Source of the DNA: Ctena decussata
Taxonomy: Eukaryota > Mollusca > Bivalvia > Lucinida > Lucinidae
DNA: 64,000 nt
Assembly (NCBI GenBank): GCA_963989385.1
Contig: OZ022499.1
Location: 77,737,903 to 77,801,902 of the forward strand
Direction of reading: 5' to 3'
Part shown: positions 1-11,490 of the stretch, piece by piece
How the letters are laid out: each line of letters opens with the position of its first letter
How positions within the stretch are numbered: the stretch's first letter is position 1
Translations under genes and position numbers: made by a program
Notes under the pieces: model-generated
The model's input: the letters and a program-made list of their open reading frames with translations, nothing else
Databases searched by the model: none
Told to the model about the DNA's origin: nothing

Positions 1-194
1 CATTCTCTCGTGGTTTGACCCATTCTTCAGCAAACTGTCTTACCTTTTCTATATTTCTGCGTGTTTGTTATTTAGCTTCCGTAGAACTAGATAAGGTCGT
101 ATCTGGGTAATGTGTAAAGTTTTTCTTGTTTCATTCAAACTAGCTCGAGAAACAAAGACATCATACCACAGAAACGCTAACAAGAACTTGTACA
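1..194 (+). other. 5' flank / possible 5' UTR
   Basis: Sequence upstream of the first coding exon. No clear TATA box or CpG cluster can be assigned, and the transcription start is not visible. A short ORF starting at 110 overlaps exon 1 in another frame and shows no protein features. Confidence 0.3.
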
Positions 195-362
195 ATGTGG
201 CGGTCGGCCGACTGCCGTCGGCTCACTGTGGTGATGCTGTTGTCCCTCTGGTGCTGTGCTCGGACAGAATTTGTGAGATTCAAACCTGGTTATTCCTATA
301 TTTACACTCTAAACTCCACCATAGAAATGGAACATGTGGAAAAATTCCTCGCCCGGGCAAGG
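195..362 (+). CDS. Exon 1: signal peptide and start of lipoprotein N-terminal domain
   Basis: Codons 1-56. ATG at 195 is followed by a basic stretch and a hydrophobic core (TVVMLLSLWCCA), a typical secretory signal peptide, with cleavage likely near residues 22-25. The mature part opens FVRFKPGYSYIYTLNSTIE. A Gly-Tyr-x-Tyr opening strand of this kind is usual at the mature N terminus of vitellogenin/apolipophorin-type proteins. The donor is AGG|GTAAGT at 363 in phase 0, matching exon 2. The signal peptide decides the start codon; no upstream in-frame alternative is needed. Confidence 0.8.
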
Positions 363-784
363 GTAAGTAAAAGATAAAAGAATTTTTCGATGCTTTATTT
401 TAATTTACCAATCGGATTCAATATTGTGTTTTATTTAGGTAGCCTTTCAACGTGTAAAAAGATTTCATATAACACGAACATAAACGGAAGCTTCTAAGAA
501 TAATTTCTACATGTATGGATGGATAAATGGCCTGCGGTTTGGCTCTTTTAACAGTACTTCCGTCATGTCGAGTCGATGGTAGGGTAATAAACACGCCTGT
601 TACACTGTCACAGGTACCTCCGGTGGAGGTACTGATTATCAGTTAGGTAACGAACAATTAACAATTTCAAACTAGTTGTCAACAGGGCCGGGGGTCATTC
701 AGCTACCCAAATTAAAGGCAGCAGCAACATCTAGTTTTACCTTTCTTTTTTTATCAATTCTATTTTCTTTTTTATTTTGAATTA
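363..784 (+). other. Start of intron 1, no recognised element
   Basis: AT-rich intron sequence. Only a short palindrome is visible near 615-631 (GGTACCTCCGGTGGAGGTAC). No coding or RNA feature seen. Confidence 0.4.
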
Positions 785-2460
785 CAAAACAAAATAAACA
801 AGGGCATGTGAGCAGGGGCTCACGTATACCCCCGGCCAGCGCCACCACCTAATAAAAACACACTTAATACAAAACTTTAAAGCAAATGTTAAATAACAGA
901 TTGGTGAATGGACAATCTATTACAAACCCAGTGGAATACCTATAGACAAATACACAATGGTTCCGTTAAAACATCAAAAGAATATACAAATTTAACACAA
1001 AATTTCAACACAAGTTTACATAAACTTCTATATCAGTGACCTTGACCTAAAGTCAGCAGCAGCATCAAGATGATGTAACCTAGTCAGTTTTAACCTTTAC
1101 CTAAGCCTAGTCACATAGCAATCCGAGAAATCTTTGACATAGATTTTCCCATTTATTCCAAAAGAAATCTTAGCATTTTGATTTTCTTTCCCACAATAAA
1201 CTTGGCCATTCTCAAAATGTACACAAAATTTAAAGACTGTGGCTCTCTTAGGAACAGAGAAAACTGTAACAAAAAATAAACTGGAGAGAAAGAAAACTGG
1301 ACAAACAAAGGGAATGATAAGCAGGAGGCCGATACTCTCTTACACCATACAACTAGTCATACCCAACATTTATACCAAATTTCAAAATCGTAGCCGTAGT
1401 GGTTCCTGAGAAATCTTGGACAGAAAAAGTTTAATTTTATAGGAGGGGCAGAAAAAAACAGACAAACAAAGAGAATGATAAGCAGGAGGAGGCTGATGCT
1501 TTCTTACACGATACAACTAGTCATATCCAATGTTTGTAACAAATTTCAAAAACCTAAGTGTAGTTGTTCCTAAGAAATCTATGACAGAAATTTAATTGGA
1601 GAGAAAGAAAAACTGACACACAAAAGGGAATGATGAGCAGGAGAAAGCTAATTGTCCCTTATACAGTACATCTAGTCATATCCAACATTTGTACCAACTT
1701 TCAAAATCCTAGCTGTTGTGGTTCCTGAGAAATCTGTGACAGAAATATAATTGGACAGAATAAAAAAAAATGGACGAACAAAGGGAATGATAAGCAGAAG
1801 GAGGTTGATTGTCTCTTACTCGGTACAACTAGTCATACCAAACGTTTGTACAAAATTTCAAAATCCCAGCTGTTGTGGTTCCTGAGAAAACTGTAATACA
1901 AATTTAATTGGAGAGAAAGAAAAATGGACAAACTAAGGGAATGATAAGCAGGAGAAGGTTGATTGACTCTTACACAGTACACAAGACATACCCAACATTT
2001 GAATCAAATTTCAAAATCCTAGATATTGTGGTTCCTGAGAAAACTGTGACAGAAATTGAATTGGAGAGGAAGAAAAATGGACAAACAAAGGAAATGATAT
2101 CATAAGCAGGAGAAGGCTGATTGTCTCTTACACGGTACAACTAGTCATACCCAACATTTGTACCAAGTTTCAAAGTCGTAGCTATTGTGGTTCGTGAGAA
2201 ATCTGTGACAGAAATTTAAATGGAGAGAAAGAAAAAATGAACAAACATACGGAATGATAAGCAGGAGAAGGCTGTTTGTCTCTTACACGGTACAACTAGT
2301 CATACCCAACGTTTGTACCAAGTTTCAAAATCCTAGCTATTGTAGTTCCTGAGAAATTTGAGACAGAAAAAATGTTAACACACACACAAACATATTAACG
2401 GAAAAAACAAAAACTATAAACCCCCTATATACTTCGTATACCGGGGGTATAAACAGAGAG
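785..2460. mobile_element. Core-repeat element (pearl/Helentron-like) with ~155-bp repeats
   Basis: Flanking non-repeated segments with '(A/G)TATACCCCCGG' at 824-836 and 'CGTATACCGGGGGTAT' at 2435-2450 enclose about seven core repeats. The motif AATGATAAGCAGG recurs at 1313, 1474, 1629, 1786, 1940, 2093 and 2253 (spacing 153-161). Each unit carries a 'CTAGTCATACCCAAC...TTTCAAAATC...TTCCTGAGAAA' consensus. Bivalve non-autonomous elements with satellite-like cores (pearl family and related Helentrons) have this design. Boundaries are approximate. Confidence 0.55.
1240..2365. repeat. ~155-bp tandem core repeats (about 7 copies)
   Basis: The tandem part of the preceding element. Copies are 80-90% alike by eye, with small indels. 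An ORF from 1908 to 2105 simply reads through two copies and is not a gene. Confidence 0.8.
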
Positions 2461-2529
2461 CAGACCGTACGGCTATCCACGTGACCAGACTGTTAGAGCC
2501 CATAGAAGCGGACAAAACACCATGTAACA

Positions 2530-2980
2530 CTAAGGAACCACAACAGAAGTACCGCCTTGGAACGGCTAACAAAAGTTTAATAGGGGGTTTAAACTATTAC
2601 TGGATCCAAGCCTCGCCCTTCGCTTCTGAAAAGGTTCAACCAAACTTCAAAACCGCTACCCACACAGCAGACGAAAGAGAGCATCAATAAGGACAACAAG
2701 AACAAAGTAAAGAACGTGAAACATCTATTTTTACCTATTTTCATTTTTTTTTTTTTTTTTTTTTTTCAAAATAAATCAGAAAGCAAAGTGTGCAGCCATA
2801 CCACATTGCTTTAAGACCATAGGCACGTGGGACTATGAATAAGAAACAGCAAGGAACCACAATAGAAACACCATTTTGGAACGGTCAGTAATAAATTACT
2901 TGGTGAGGGCGGGTAGGGGGTGGGGGGTTATCTAGTTTTACTGGATCGAAACCTCGCCCTCTGCCTCTGTAGTGGTTCGA
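2530..2980. repeat. Two diverged direct copies of a ~320-bp-spaced repeat
   Basis: 2532-2660 and 2850-2975 share 'AAGGAACCACAA.AGAA.' and 'TTACTGGATC.AA.CCTCGCCCT' in the same order. A pure T run lies between them at 2744-2766. Relation to a known element not recognised. Confidence 0.5.
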
Positions 2981-3059
2981 AACGTTTAGTTAGCTGTTTG
3001 GTCCGCATGAATGTTTCCTAACTCACCAATGAATCATCACCGGAAACAAACAAATCAAT

Positions 3060-4130
3060 GATAAGACCTATGATGAATCAGAGAAAGGGACTCGACAGAT
3101 ACAACGTATTGCGACACCAGAAGATCCCTGGGATGTCGAACAACACCACTGAAATATCAAGCAAAAGGAAACCGTTAGTTGAAGCATAGAGTTCAAACAG
3201 ACACGACAGAAACAACGTATTGCGACACCAGGAGACCCCTGGGATGTCAAACAACGTATATGAAATACTAGAGCAAAAGAAAACAGTGAGTTGAAGCATA
3301 TAGATCAACGGGACTCGACCGAAACAACGTATTGCGACATCAGGAGACCCTGGTATGCCAAACAACGCATATGAAATAATAAAGCAAAAGAAAACCGTTA
3401 TGTGAAGCATATAGATCAACGCGACTCCACCGAAACAACGTATTGCGACACCAGGAGACCCCTTGAATGTCAAACAGCGCCACTGAATTACCGGCGCAAA
3501 CGAAAACCTTCAATTGTAGCATATAGATCAACAAACTTCGACAGAAACAACGTAATGCGAATCCAGAAGACCCCTGCGATGTCAAACAATACCACTGAAA
3601 TACCGGATCAAAACAAAACCATCAGTTGACGCAAATAGATAATCGGGACTCCACAGCAACAATGTAATTGCGACACCGGGAGACCCGTGGGATGTCAAAA
3701 AACACCAGTGAAATACCGGCGCAAAAGGAAACCATCAGTGAACGCATGAAGATCAAAAAGACTCGACAAAAACAATGAAATGCGACACCAGGAGACCCCT
3801 TGGATGTCAAACAACGCATATAAAATTTTTGAGCGAAAGAAAACGTCAGTTGAATCATAAAGAGCAATAAGACTCGACAGCCTGAAACAATGAATTGCGA
3901 AACCAGGAGTTCCCTGGGATGCCAAACAACGCATATGAAAACTGGAGCAAAAGAAAACCGTTATGTGAAGCATACAGATCATTTAGACTCGACAGAAGCA
4001 ACGTATTGCGACACCAGGAGACCCCTTAGATGTCAACAACACCACTGAAATACTGAAGCAAGTGGAAGCATATAGATAAACAGGACACGACAGAAATAAC
4101 GTATTGCGACACCGGGAGACCCGATACGCG
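3060..4130. repeat. 112-bp satellite-like array, about 10 copies
   Basis: The motif CAACGTATTGCGACACC(A/G)GGAGACCC recurs at 3102, 3213, 3325, 3436, 3548 and then near 3661, 3773, 3885, 3999 and 4098, a period of 111-112 bp. Minus-strand ORFs of 60-131 aa across this block are repeats of one another (GSPGVAIRCF.. in all) and shift frame at each period, so they are by-products of the repeat. Confidence 0.85.
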
Positions 4131-4295
4131 GTCGTCGACCACACACAAAATAGGCGGCAATCGAAAACGCTCTTAACAACCGATTAACGCGGATCAAAAC
4201 CGTTAGAAACAGCGTTTTCGATTGCAAATTAGCGGAAACTTCGATCTGCAGATACAGAAACTTCAAAAAACTGTCTCTTGAGGCGTATTCACACT

Positions 4296-4684
4296 TTAAC
4301 CCATTAATGCCTGGTGGACTCTTCTGTCCTCATAAATTGGATGAGTCCAGTTGTCAATGAAGTGGTGTCTGGTTTAGTTTATTTTTCTCATTATTGTTTA
4401 TAAGGAGACAACACCCATATGTCTTATGCAAATAGGGTAAACTCTGATTAGACACTAAATTTTGCAGCGTCTGATCGGAGTCTGCACTGGCCCAAAGGTT
4501 ATAGAACTTTAGTACATTCTCAAACTCAAAATAAAGCACACTTATTGGCTGCTTCCGAGCACATGCTCGGAAGCAGCCAATCAGTGAGCTTTATTTTGAG
4601 TTTGAGATTATTCTCAAGTTTTATAACCTCGAACCCTGTTTGCCGACGTCCCTTTTATGGAACACTATAGGCATAAAGGGTTAA
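4296..4684. mobile_element. piggyBac-like MITE (family P) with TTAA ends
   Basis: Left end TTAACCCATTAATGCC and right end GGCATAAAGGGTTAA form inverted repeats bounded by TTAA, the piggyBac target site. Interrupted by a nested palindromic MITE (4493-4632). Other members: 24895-25126 (best preserved), 30911 onward, and a fragment at 16678-16810. Confidence 0.6.
4493..4632. mobile_element. Palindromic MITE nested in family P element
   Basis: Near-perfect foldback: outer arms AGGTTATAGAACTTTAG... / ...CTCAAGTTTTATAACCT, inner arms CTCAAACTCAAAATAAAGC and its complement, and centre CTTCCGAGCACATGCTCGGAAG. A shorter member is at 27915-28012. Confidence 0.75.
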
Positions 4685-5009
4685 GTGAGTTCTGCATTTG
4701 CATGCATTGCAAATATTCAGGCTAGACGGATTTGTTATGGCACAGTGCCCTGGAATGTCTGTTCAGAATAACCAAACAGCACAAGAAATCAAACGCGCCT
4801 AGTTTGATGGAATTTGAACTTTGGATTGACATAACCCAGATAAAATCATGCCTATCGCTGCACTTGTAGGCACCCAAGCGGACCAAAAATATCTAAGGGC
4901 AAATGCGAACCAAAAATAATCAGATTAGCCTGCGCATTCAGGCAGTGGCAGTCAGAGTCTTCCTGTTTACGTCGACAGAGGCTCTGGATTCTGAAGACAC
5001 TGTATGTTA
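4685..5009. other. Intron 1 sequence, nothing recognised
   Basis: Only a degenerate stretch near 4925-4990 with 'GCCTGCGCATTCAGGC' and 'AGAGTCTTC', faintly like family R MITEs. Confidence 0.3.
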
Positions 5010-5262
5010 AGGTGAGTGAATACGTGAATACACCTCCATATATTTTTCACTCATTTTTACAAAAAGAAGAATTATTTGTGACTTTCAGTTTGCTTCACTA
5101 GGCAGCAAAACCCTTCCAGAATGGGGTCTACTCTTAAAGTAAAGAATTTCCTCCTGAAGGGAGCAAGTTCTTTCCTTTAAAGGTTGATCTCTGTTGAAAA
5201 GGAAGGCAAAAAAGAAAATTGCACAACAGAGTTAATTCCCCTGAAAGGGTACTCATTCACCT
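5010..5262. mobile_element. MITE family K copy 1
   Basis: Family K is ~200-250 bp with ends AGGTGAATGGGTA.. / ..TACCCATTCACCT and a palindromic centre AAAGAATTTGCTCC..GGAGCAAATTCTTT. In this copy the ends are AGGTGAGTGAATAC and GTACTCATTCACCT, and the centre (5133-5182) is diverged. Further copies are listed below. Confidence 0.7.
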
Positions 5263-6115
5263 AAAAAGATAGGCTGGTCAGTGTGTGCAATTAGCTGGCT
5301 CAGTCATGTTAAGACACGATCACCTAGCCCTATGCCACAAAAAAGGGGCTTTAAGACATTTCGTAGTTTGATCTAGGACTGCGCTGTTCGAAGATTGCGT
5401 ATCCAAATGTTTTAAGACTGGCCGATCTTCGCCGTTAAACAGGCTGAATTTGCTAGTTGTATAAATCCTTTTAAGCTTAGGTATCTTTTGGATGGCTGAT
5501 GGTCCAAATTTTCCAGATTCTTCAAATTTTATGGAAAATTAAAGCATATTCATTTGACGCGCATAATTATGTAGGTGTAGCATCATGCCACCTTATTCTA
5601 CTGACCTAATTTTAATAATCTGCGCCAACACGATGTTTCAAGGTCAGCGCCACAGACAGTCCTTTCTATAGATGTATGCTGTCTATAGATGTACTTTTCC
5701 GTTTTCTAAGAAGTTTTAATGATTAAATATTTTCGGAGATTTTATTTTTAAAGCTGTAACTAATCCTCTTGTGTAAGTAATTTAATTTTCAAATTCTCAA
5801 ATAATTTTATCCTCTTACATAATGTAATTTAATTTTCAAAATTCTCAAATATTTTTATTTCTTCAATAAATGGTACCCTTGACCGCGAAAGTAAATTATT
5901 TATTCCCAACATGTTTTAGACTGACGAGGAAGTCTCGACAGTTTGTTAAATGGTGTTAAACTGTTTATTTAGACCGTTTTGTGGACGTGTTGAGAATCCT
6001 TAAAAAATACTAAATCAAATCGAAAACCAATTTTACAGATAATCATTGGTCAAAAGGTACACTGTATCTTTTTAAGTCAAACAAACAGCAGAACAACCGC
6101 CCAAACAATACATGT
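5263..6115. other. Intron 1 sequence, mostly unassigned
   Basis: A ~60-bp tandem pair at about 5760-5875 (TAATTTAATTTTCAAA..TTCTCAAATA twice). Otherwise AT-rich with no recognised feature. Confidence 0.35.
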
Positions 6116-6530
6116 ATTTGGGATGTAAAGAAAAATCCCTGAACGGCATGCTCAACGCAACTATCTGGGCTTCGCTGGTTTCACGTTTCGGTCAAAAAGA
6201 TGCTTATGCAAGTTCTTTTCAAATTTCTGATTCTCAAAGATGTAATTTCTGGATATAAAAAAAAAATAAATAAGTAAAAACAAAAAGAACCAATGTTATG
6301 GGATGTTAAGAAAAAACTCTGAACGATATGCTTAACGCTACAATCTGGGTCTTCGCTGGTTTCACGTCTCGATCAAAAAGATGCTTATGCAAGTTCTTTG
6401 CAGATTTCTGATTCTCAAAGATGTAATTTCTAGAAATAAAAAAAAAAATAAAAACAAGAACCGATGTAATGGTAGGTAAAGAAAAATCTCTGAACGGTAT
6501 CTTTAACGCAACTATACTGAGCGCCAAAAG
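6116..6530. repeat. ~175-bp tandem repeat, 2.3 copies
   Basis: Units begin at about 6117, 6297 and 6466 with 'GTAAAGAAAAATC(C/T)CTGAACGG' and contain 'TTCGCTGGTTTCACGT' and 'AAAAAGATGCTTATGCAAG'. A detached partial copy lies at 7428-7520. Confidence 0.75.
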
Positions 6531-6659
6531 AAACGCATACAAGTTTATGTTCTTTTTTCTCGGCACTGTCACTAGGCAAGTCCAAATCGATCATTGCAAA
6601 GACTATGATTTTCATTCAACCACAGTACACGATGAAACTATCGTGATTTAAATCTTTCG

Positions 6660-7427
6660 TAATAGAGTTACCTCACTTTCTCGAAAAACATCAAATTCCA
6701 TTGAAAGAGTATTCTTTCCTTTTCCAATAAATCATATTGTGTTCAAAAATGGTCTCTGATATGCAACTGTTAGAAAACCGCCAAATTCATATGAATGACA
6801 TGGTTATTTATTACACGACAGCGCTATGAAGTCGGTCCATTTTCAAATTACCTCCCTTTGTATTAAACAAAGAGTAATTTTTGAAGACCGATAACGGCAC
6901 TCTTTATGGCTTTACGCTTCAGTTTCTTTTACAAATGATTTTATGTGTTGCATTTCATACAGTATTACTAATTTTACAAGAATTTTCCCTTTCTGTTTGA
7001 ACATATTAGAGTTAGAATGTTCAGAGGAAACCCCTATGTAAAAGTGAAATGTCTGTTTACGCTTTCTGGATACCTAACTTTCTTTGGCTTGTTTTTGCAA
7101 GAATTAAAGACAGCCCAAGAAGAAAATGAGTCATAGAAAATTTTCTTGATACTGAGCTTAACAATCGCAGGTAAATTGTGATTCACAAAGATTCTGCAGT
7201 TGAGAATATAACCTCTTAAAGATTGCTTGTTTTTTGTAACTTTTAATTTTACCCCATCCTGGAACTATTAGTTTTCACAGTTACAGTGTAAGACGTATTG
7301 GGGATTTCATATATTCTTTTTCTCAAAAACTCATGGACACGTCAAACTAACAAGACAAAAACTAGTAGCAGTTGCCTACTTTTGAAAATTTAATATATAT
7401 ACTTTGTATGCGTTCAGTATATATGGG
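6660..7427. other. Intron 1 sequence, nothing recognised
   Basis: AT-rich; no ORF, RNA or repeat that I can support. Confidence 0.3.
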
Positions 7428-7520
7428 TCTTCGCTGGTATCACGTATCGGTCAAAAAGATGCTTATGCAAGTTCTTTGCAGATTTCTGATTCTCAAAGAT
7501 GTAATTTCTAGAAACAAAAA
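7428..7520. repeat. Detached copy of the ~175-bp repeat
   Basis: 'TCTTCGCTGGTATCACGTAT...GCTTATGCAAGTTCTTTGCAG' matches the inner part of the units at 6116-6530, starting abruptly after 'TATATATGGG'. Confidence 0.7.
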
Positions 7521-8084
7521 AAAAGAAAAAATGAACCGATGGCATATATGATATACATCCCTGTTTACTTAAAGGTCATAAATTATTTATATGTTTGCTT
7601 TTATATTTAATTTTATATTTTTCGTATTGGAAATACAGCTCAGTTGTACCGTAACTTTGCTGATTGTAGGAGCATCACCGATGGCTTGACGAATATCGCC
7701 TGTTCTCTACTGCCTAAGTCCTCCTATCTCTTTTTATGTCTACCTCGCCTTGTTGGTCCGCTAGAAGAAATGGTTTGCTTTTATTGATCTTCATCTGGGA
7801 AAAAACGCTAGTATCCTCATTAGTGATGTGGTATCCATAAGAGATGTTCCAAAGCTAATTGTAGCATCTCATCTACAAGGCCTGGAATTTTCTATCTAGT
7901 TTGAAGGAAGATCTGAATAACAAAGAAGCGCATGAGTTTCAACCCGGAACTGAGCGAAATGCTTCTGTTCTTCCATACGTGTTTCTGTCTACGGACGGAC
8001 AGATTTCATGCATTTATGTGATAATAGAGATCGAAGCCATCTTGAAGTTTGTGACAGTTATGATTGGAATCCAGAGTCTTGGCC
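7521..8084. other. Intron 1 sequence, nothing recognised
   Basis: No supported feature. A 90-codon ORF at 7901 has no recognisable features and runs into the adjoining minisatellite. Confidence 0.3.
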
Positions 8085-8615
8085 ATAAGTTTGATCCAGA
8101 TCCCGGATCTTCGTACATTTTATTGGCGCCGCATGAAAAGCCGATTCCAGATCTATGTACATTTGATTGGTGAGGCATGAAAAGCCGATCCAAGATCTTG
8201 ACAAACATTTGATTGACGACGCATGAAAAGTTGATCCCAGATCTTTGTACGCATGAAATGCCGATCCCATATCTTAACATACATTTGATTGGTGGTGCAT
8301 GATCCCAGAAATTTGTACATTTGATTGGCGACGCATTAAAAGCTGATCCCAGATCTTTAAATACATTTGTTGGCGACGCATGAAAAGCCGATCCCAACTT
8401 GATAAGCAACGAATGGAATGCCGATCCCTGATCTTTGTACCAGTGATTGGCGTTGCATGAAAAGCCGACCCCTGATCTATGTACATATGATTGGCGAAAA
8501 GCCTATTCAAGAGCTTTACATACATTTAATTGGCGACGCATGAAAAGCCGATCCCAGATCTTTACATACATTTGATTGGATGATCCGCGATCTTACATTG
8601 ATTTGATTTGCGTCG
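8085..8615. repeat. ~45-bp minisatellite, about 11 degenerate copies
   Basis: Consensus GCATGAAAAGCCGATCCCAG + ATCTTTGTACATTTGATTGGCGAC, seen at 8131, 8175, 8221 and onward to about 8610 with indels. Overlapping minus-strand ORFs here are read-through of the repeat. Confidence 0.8.
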
Positions 8616-9794
8616 CATAGAAATACTCTTTGCGGCATTTGCGAACAGGAAAAACTCAGATCAACTCTTCTTCTGTCCGGCGTTTTACGAAAGCGCGGAT
8701 CAGTATATCATATGCACACATTTTTTCTTACGAAAAAATATCATTTGCGCGTTTCAAGTGCGCGAATATAGCATCCATTATCCAGCCATTGAATTCACCG
8801 TCTGTTGCCCCCTGGATTGACCTCATTGTAAATGAATGGGAATCTGAAACTCCGCTTTCTTTTTTCGGATGTGGTTATGTTCTATGTTTATGGGGCCTAA
8901 CGTGGTCTGTTCTTAGACACCCTTTTTGCACTTTTGGTTTGTGCATGTCTAAGCCATGTCACCTGTTTTCAGCACAGCATCCGCTCTATAAACATAACAC
9001 TTTTCTGCCTTAAATTTGTCCAAGAAATTTTAAAGTTCATAGTTGAAAGTGAAAACATTTTAAAATGATAAAATGGTCTTGCGTGTACAATAAACATTAA
9101 AAGAATGAGCAAAATAATTGTCATGTAGCTCAGGTGACTGGGTGTAAGAACATGTAACGGGCGTTTTTGATGACATTACCTTTCGCGCTTTTGAAACATG
9201 TCAAGGTATGGTTTCCGTGCTTTTTTGTATTAAAATCGAAACTGCTCCCAACGCCGACAGTTCGCTTTTGTTTTGGGGCATGGTAAAATCTACAGTTGGA
9301 AAATAGTTCTTACCTTGGGAGAAAAAACATTAATGTTTGTTTACACCCAGTTTTGCGGTGTGTTTGTTTTTCAGAATTGTTTGTCGGGAAGAAAATTAAA
9401 AACAGTCTAAATCATCTTAAAGGGATGTCGTAAATTATCTATATTAATGCGTATATGATATTCGTTTTGTACTCTTATTCATCGTAAAGCACTCCTCATA
9501 ATTACCTTTTTTACACCACAACGGCCTTGGGGTATGTTTTGAAAGAGAACAAATCATTAAAGCAATTTCCATGTTAATAACAATAATACACGTTAGAAAA
9601 CAAAATTAAATGCCTTAGCGGTTTACTTTCATCAAAAGAATTTAAATTTTAGGTAAATGAGTTCAAAGCCCGTTTTAACTTGAATTTATGTATTATTTAT
9701 TACATGCAAATTCATGGAAAGTATCTATTATTGACCCGCTTCATTTATCACAGCTTATTCCAAAATAGATCGATGACAATGGCACCATTCCGTT
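8616..9794. other. Intron 1 sequence, unassigned
   Basis: A 127-codon ORF at 8630-9013 has no domain, splice context or conserved motif that I can see. No repeats recognised. Confidence 0.3.
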
Positions 9795-10275
9795 ACCTTA
9801 TTTTCAATACGCCATGTAAATGCGCAATTTTCCATTCCCAACTGAAAATTTGACACGCCGTGTAAATGCGCCATTTTCCATTCCCAGCTGAAACTTTGAC
9901 ATGCCTTGTAAATGCGCAATTTTTCATTCCCAACTGAAAATTTGACTCGCCATGTAAATGCGCCATTTTCCATTCCCAACTGAAACTTTGATACGCCTTG
10001 TAAATGCGCAATTTTCCATTCCCAACTGAAAATTTGGCACGCCATGTAAATGCGCCATTTTCCATTCCCAACTGAAACTTTGACACGCCATGTAAATGCG
10101 CAATTTTCCATTCCCAACTGAAAATTTGACACGCCATGTAAATGCGCAATTTTTCATTCCCAACTGAAACTGACATGCCTTGTAAATGCGCAATTTTCCA
10201 TTCCCAACTGAAAATTTGAAAATTTCAGTTGAAAATTTGAAATTTTCAATTGGGAATGGAATTGCGCATTTACAT
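9795..10275. repeat. 46-bp minisatellite with 92-bp alternation and inverted end
   Basis: 'GTAAATGCGC' recurs at 9816, 9862, 9908, 9954 and so on at exactly 46 bp to about 10181. Units alternate between '..CAATTTTCC..GAAAATTTG' and '..CCATTTTCC..GAAACTTTG', giving a dimeric 92-bp period. The right end (10205-10275) folds back: AATTTTCAATTGGGAATGGA.. is the complement of the unit. Because 46 mod 3 = 1, all three minus-strand frames stay open, which explains the overlapping 89-127 aa ORFs. Confidence 0.9.
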
Positions 10276-11335
10276 GTTCTGTGCTAAAGTAATGGAAAAG
10301 AAAAAATCAAGCATCTGCATTTAGTAAGCCAAATATATCAATGGCATTCGACTCGACTCGTTGTTGAGTTGATAAACAAACCTGTTCAAATTTTAGGACA
10401 GTAAAGGTAACCATTTTTTAGAGTTTTTGCGGTGATATAATAAAAATTAGATAAAAAATAGAAATTTCTGTCCGATTTTTTTTAAGAGTTTCATTTTCCA
10501 ATGTTTAAGGAAGTCTCATGTAGAACAAGGAATTAAACGACTTGAGAATAATCATTTCTTGTAGAAAATCTGAATTTTCTGTTGAAAGAATTTCAATTTT
10601 TAATGTCATTGAAAAATTAAGAGAGCATGGCATACACTGTATGCCATGCTTCAATACCAATGACGTCATAGGCGCAGGTTAATCATAGCCTTCGCTGGTT
10701 GTATTAGCCATCTATGGGATATGGCATCTATAAAGTAACAAAATGAGTTGTACCAGAAGTCTCCATTTAAGATATTGAAATATTTATGGTTAATCCATTG
10801 GGTGCGCGCCTTGTTTAGACTGCGCGGATGCGCAAGTTGGTCTGAACCTTGTTTGGCGCACATGCCATCTTCAAATGTTTAACAGTCTTTACAAGCAAAC
10901 TAAACGAAAAGAATGTAAATGGAAAAATATGTGTAATTGCTGATATTTAATAGGATTATCATCTTGATGTAGATTTAACATTCTACTTTTTTTTTCTAAT
11001 GGTAAAATTTCAGTTAGACAGTAATTTAAAGAATTGCAAGTAATGCTATGAATTTTGACAAAAACAAGGAATTGAATTAGCATTTAATTAGTGCTTTGAA
11101 TTAGCACTGAAGTAGTGCAAAAACTGGTGACTTAATACAATATTGAAAATGCGCAAACATTCAGGATTGCTATATATGTGTTACTCATTGCTTCGTTTTA
11201 CTGCATTGAATGTTATATGCATTGATTCTTGTAATAAAGCTCAAAACTATAAGTTTCTTTTTTTCATGTGTTTACTGTATTACCTGTTAGATGAGGAAAT
11301 TTATTTTCATAAATACGCCTTAAAATTTTAAATAT
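10276..11335. other. Intron 1 sequence with one hairpin
   Basis: Hairpin GAGCATGGCATAC-ACTGT-ATGCCATGCT at 10623-10651, similar to one at 12002-12050. 10800-10865 has weak similarity to family R MITE ends. Otherwise nothing recognised. Confidence 0.4.
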
Positions 11336-11490
11336 TGGGACACCTAACATAATTACTGTAATTTTCCAAAACATAGAATAGTATGGTTAAATGCAAACAG
11401 AATAGACCTTGATCCGACTGCTCTTCGACAATCAGTCTGTTCTCGAGCTGCACTGTTTGCTTAAACCTATCTGTCCCAATACTAAGAATT
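11336..11490. mobile_element. MITE family D copy 1
   Basis: Family D has an end GGGACACCTAA(A/C)ATAATTACTGTAATT and an inner 'GACCCTGATC.GACTGTTTGC'-type stretch, closing with 'CCTATCTGTCCCAATACTAAG'. This copy has TATTGGGACACCTAACATAA at 11334 and ACCTATCTGTCCCAATAC at 11466. Confidence 0.55.

Noticed and set aside
110..370. 86-codon ORF overlapping exon 1 in another frame
   Set aside because: No signal peptide or domain; exon 1 in the adjacent frame has a signal peptide, a donor site and a phase match to exon 2.
3068..4266. Series of 60-131 aa minus-strand ORFs
   Set aside because: They all repeat the same peptide and follow the 112-bp satellite, which changes frame every period.
9755..10193. 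Three overlapping minus-strand ORFs of 89-127 aa with a repeated MACQ.FSWEWK-type peptide
   Set aside because: Explained by a 46-bp minisatellite that keeps all three frames open; no start context or flanking gene structure.
1200..10275. CRISPR array
   Set aside because: Tandem units here are contiguous with no unique spacers, and the DNA is from an animal.
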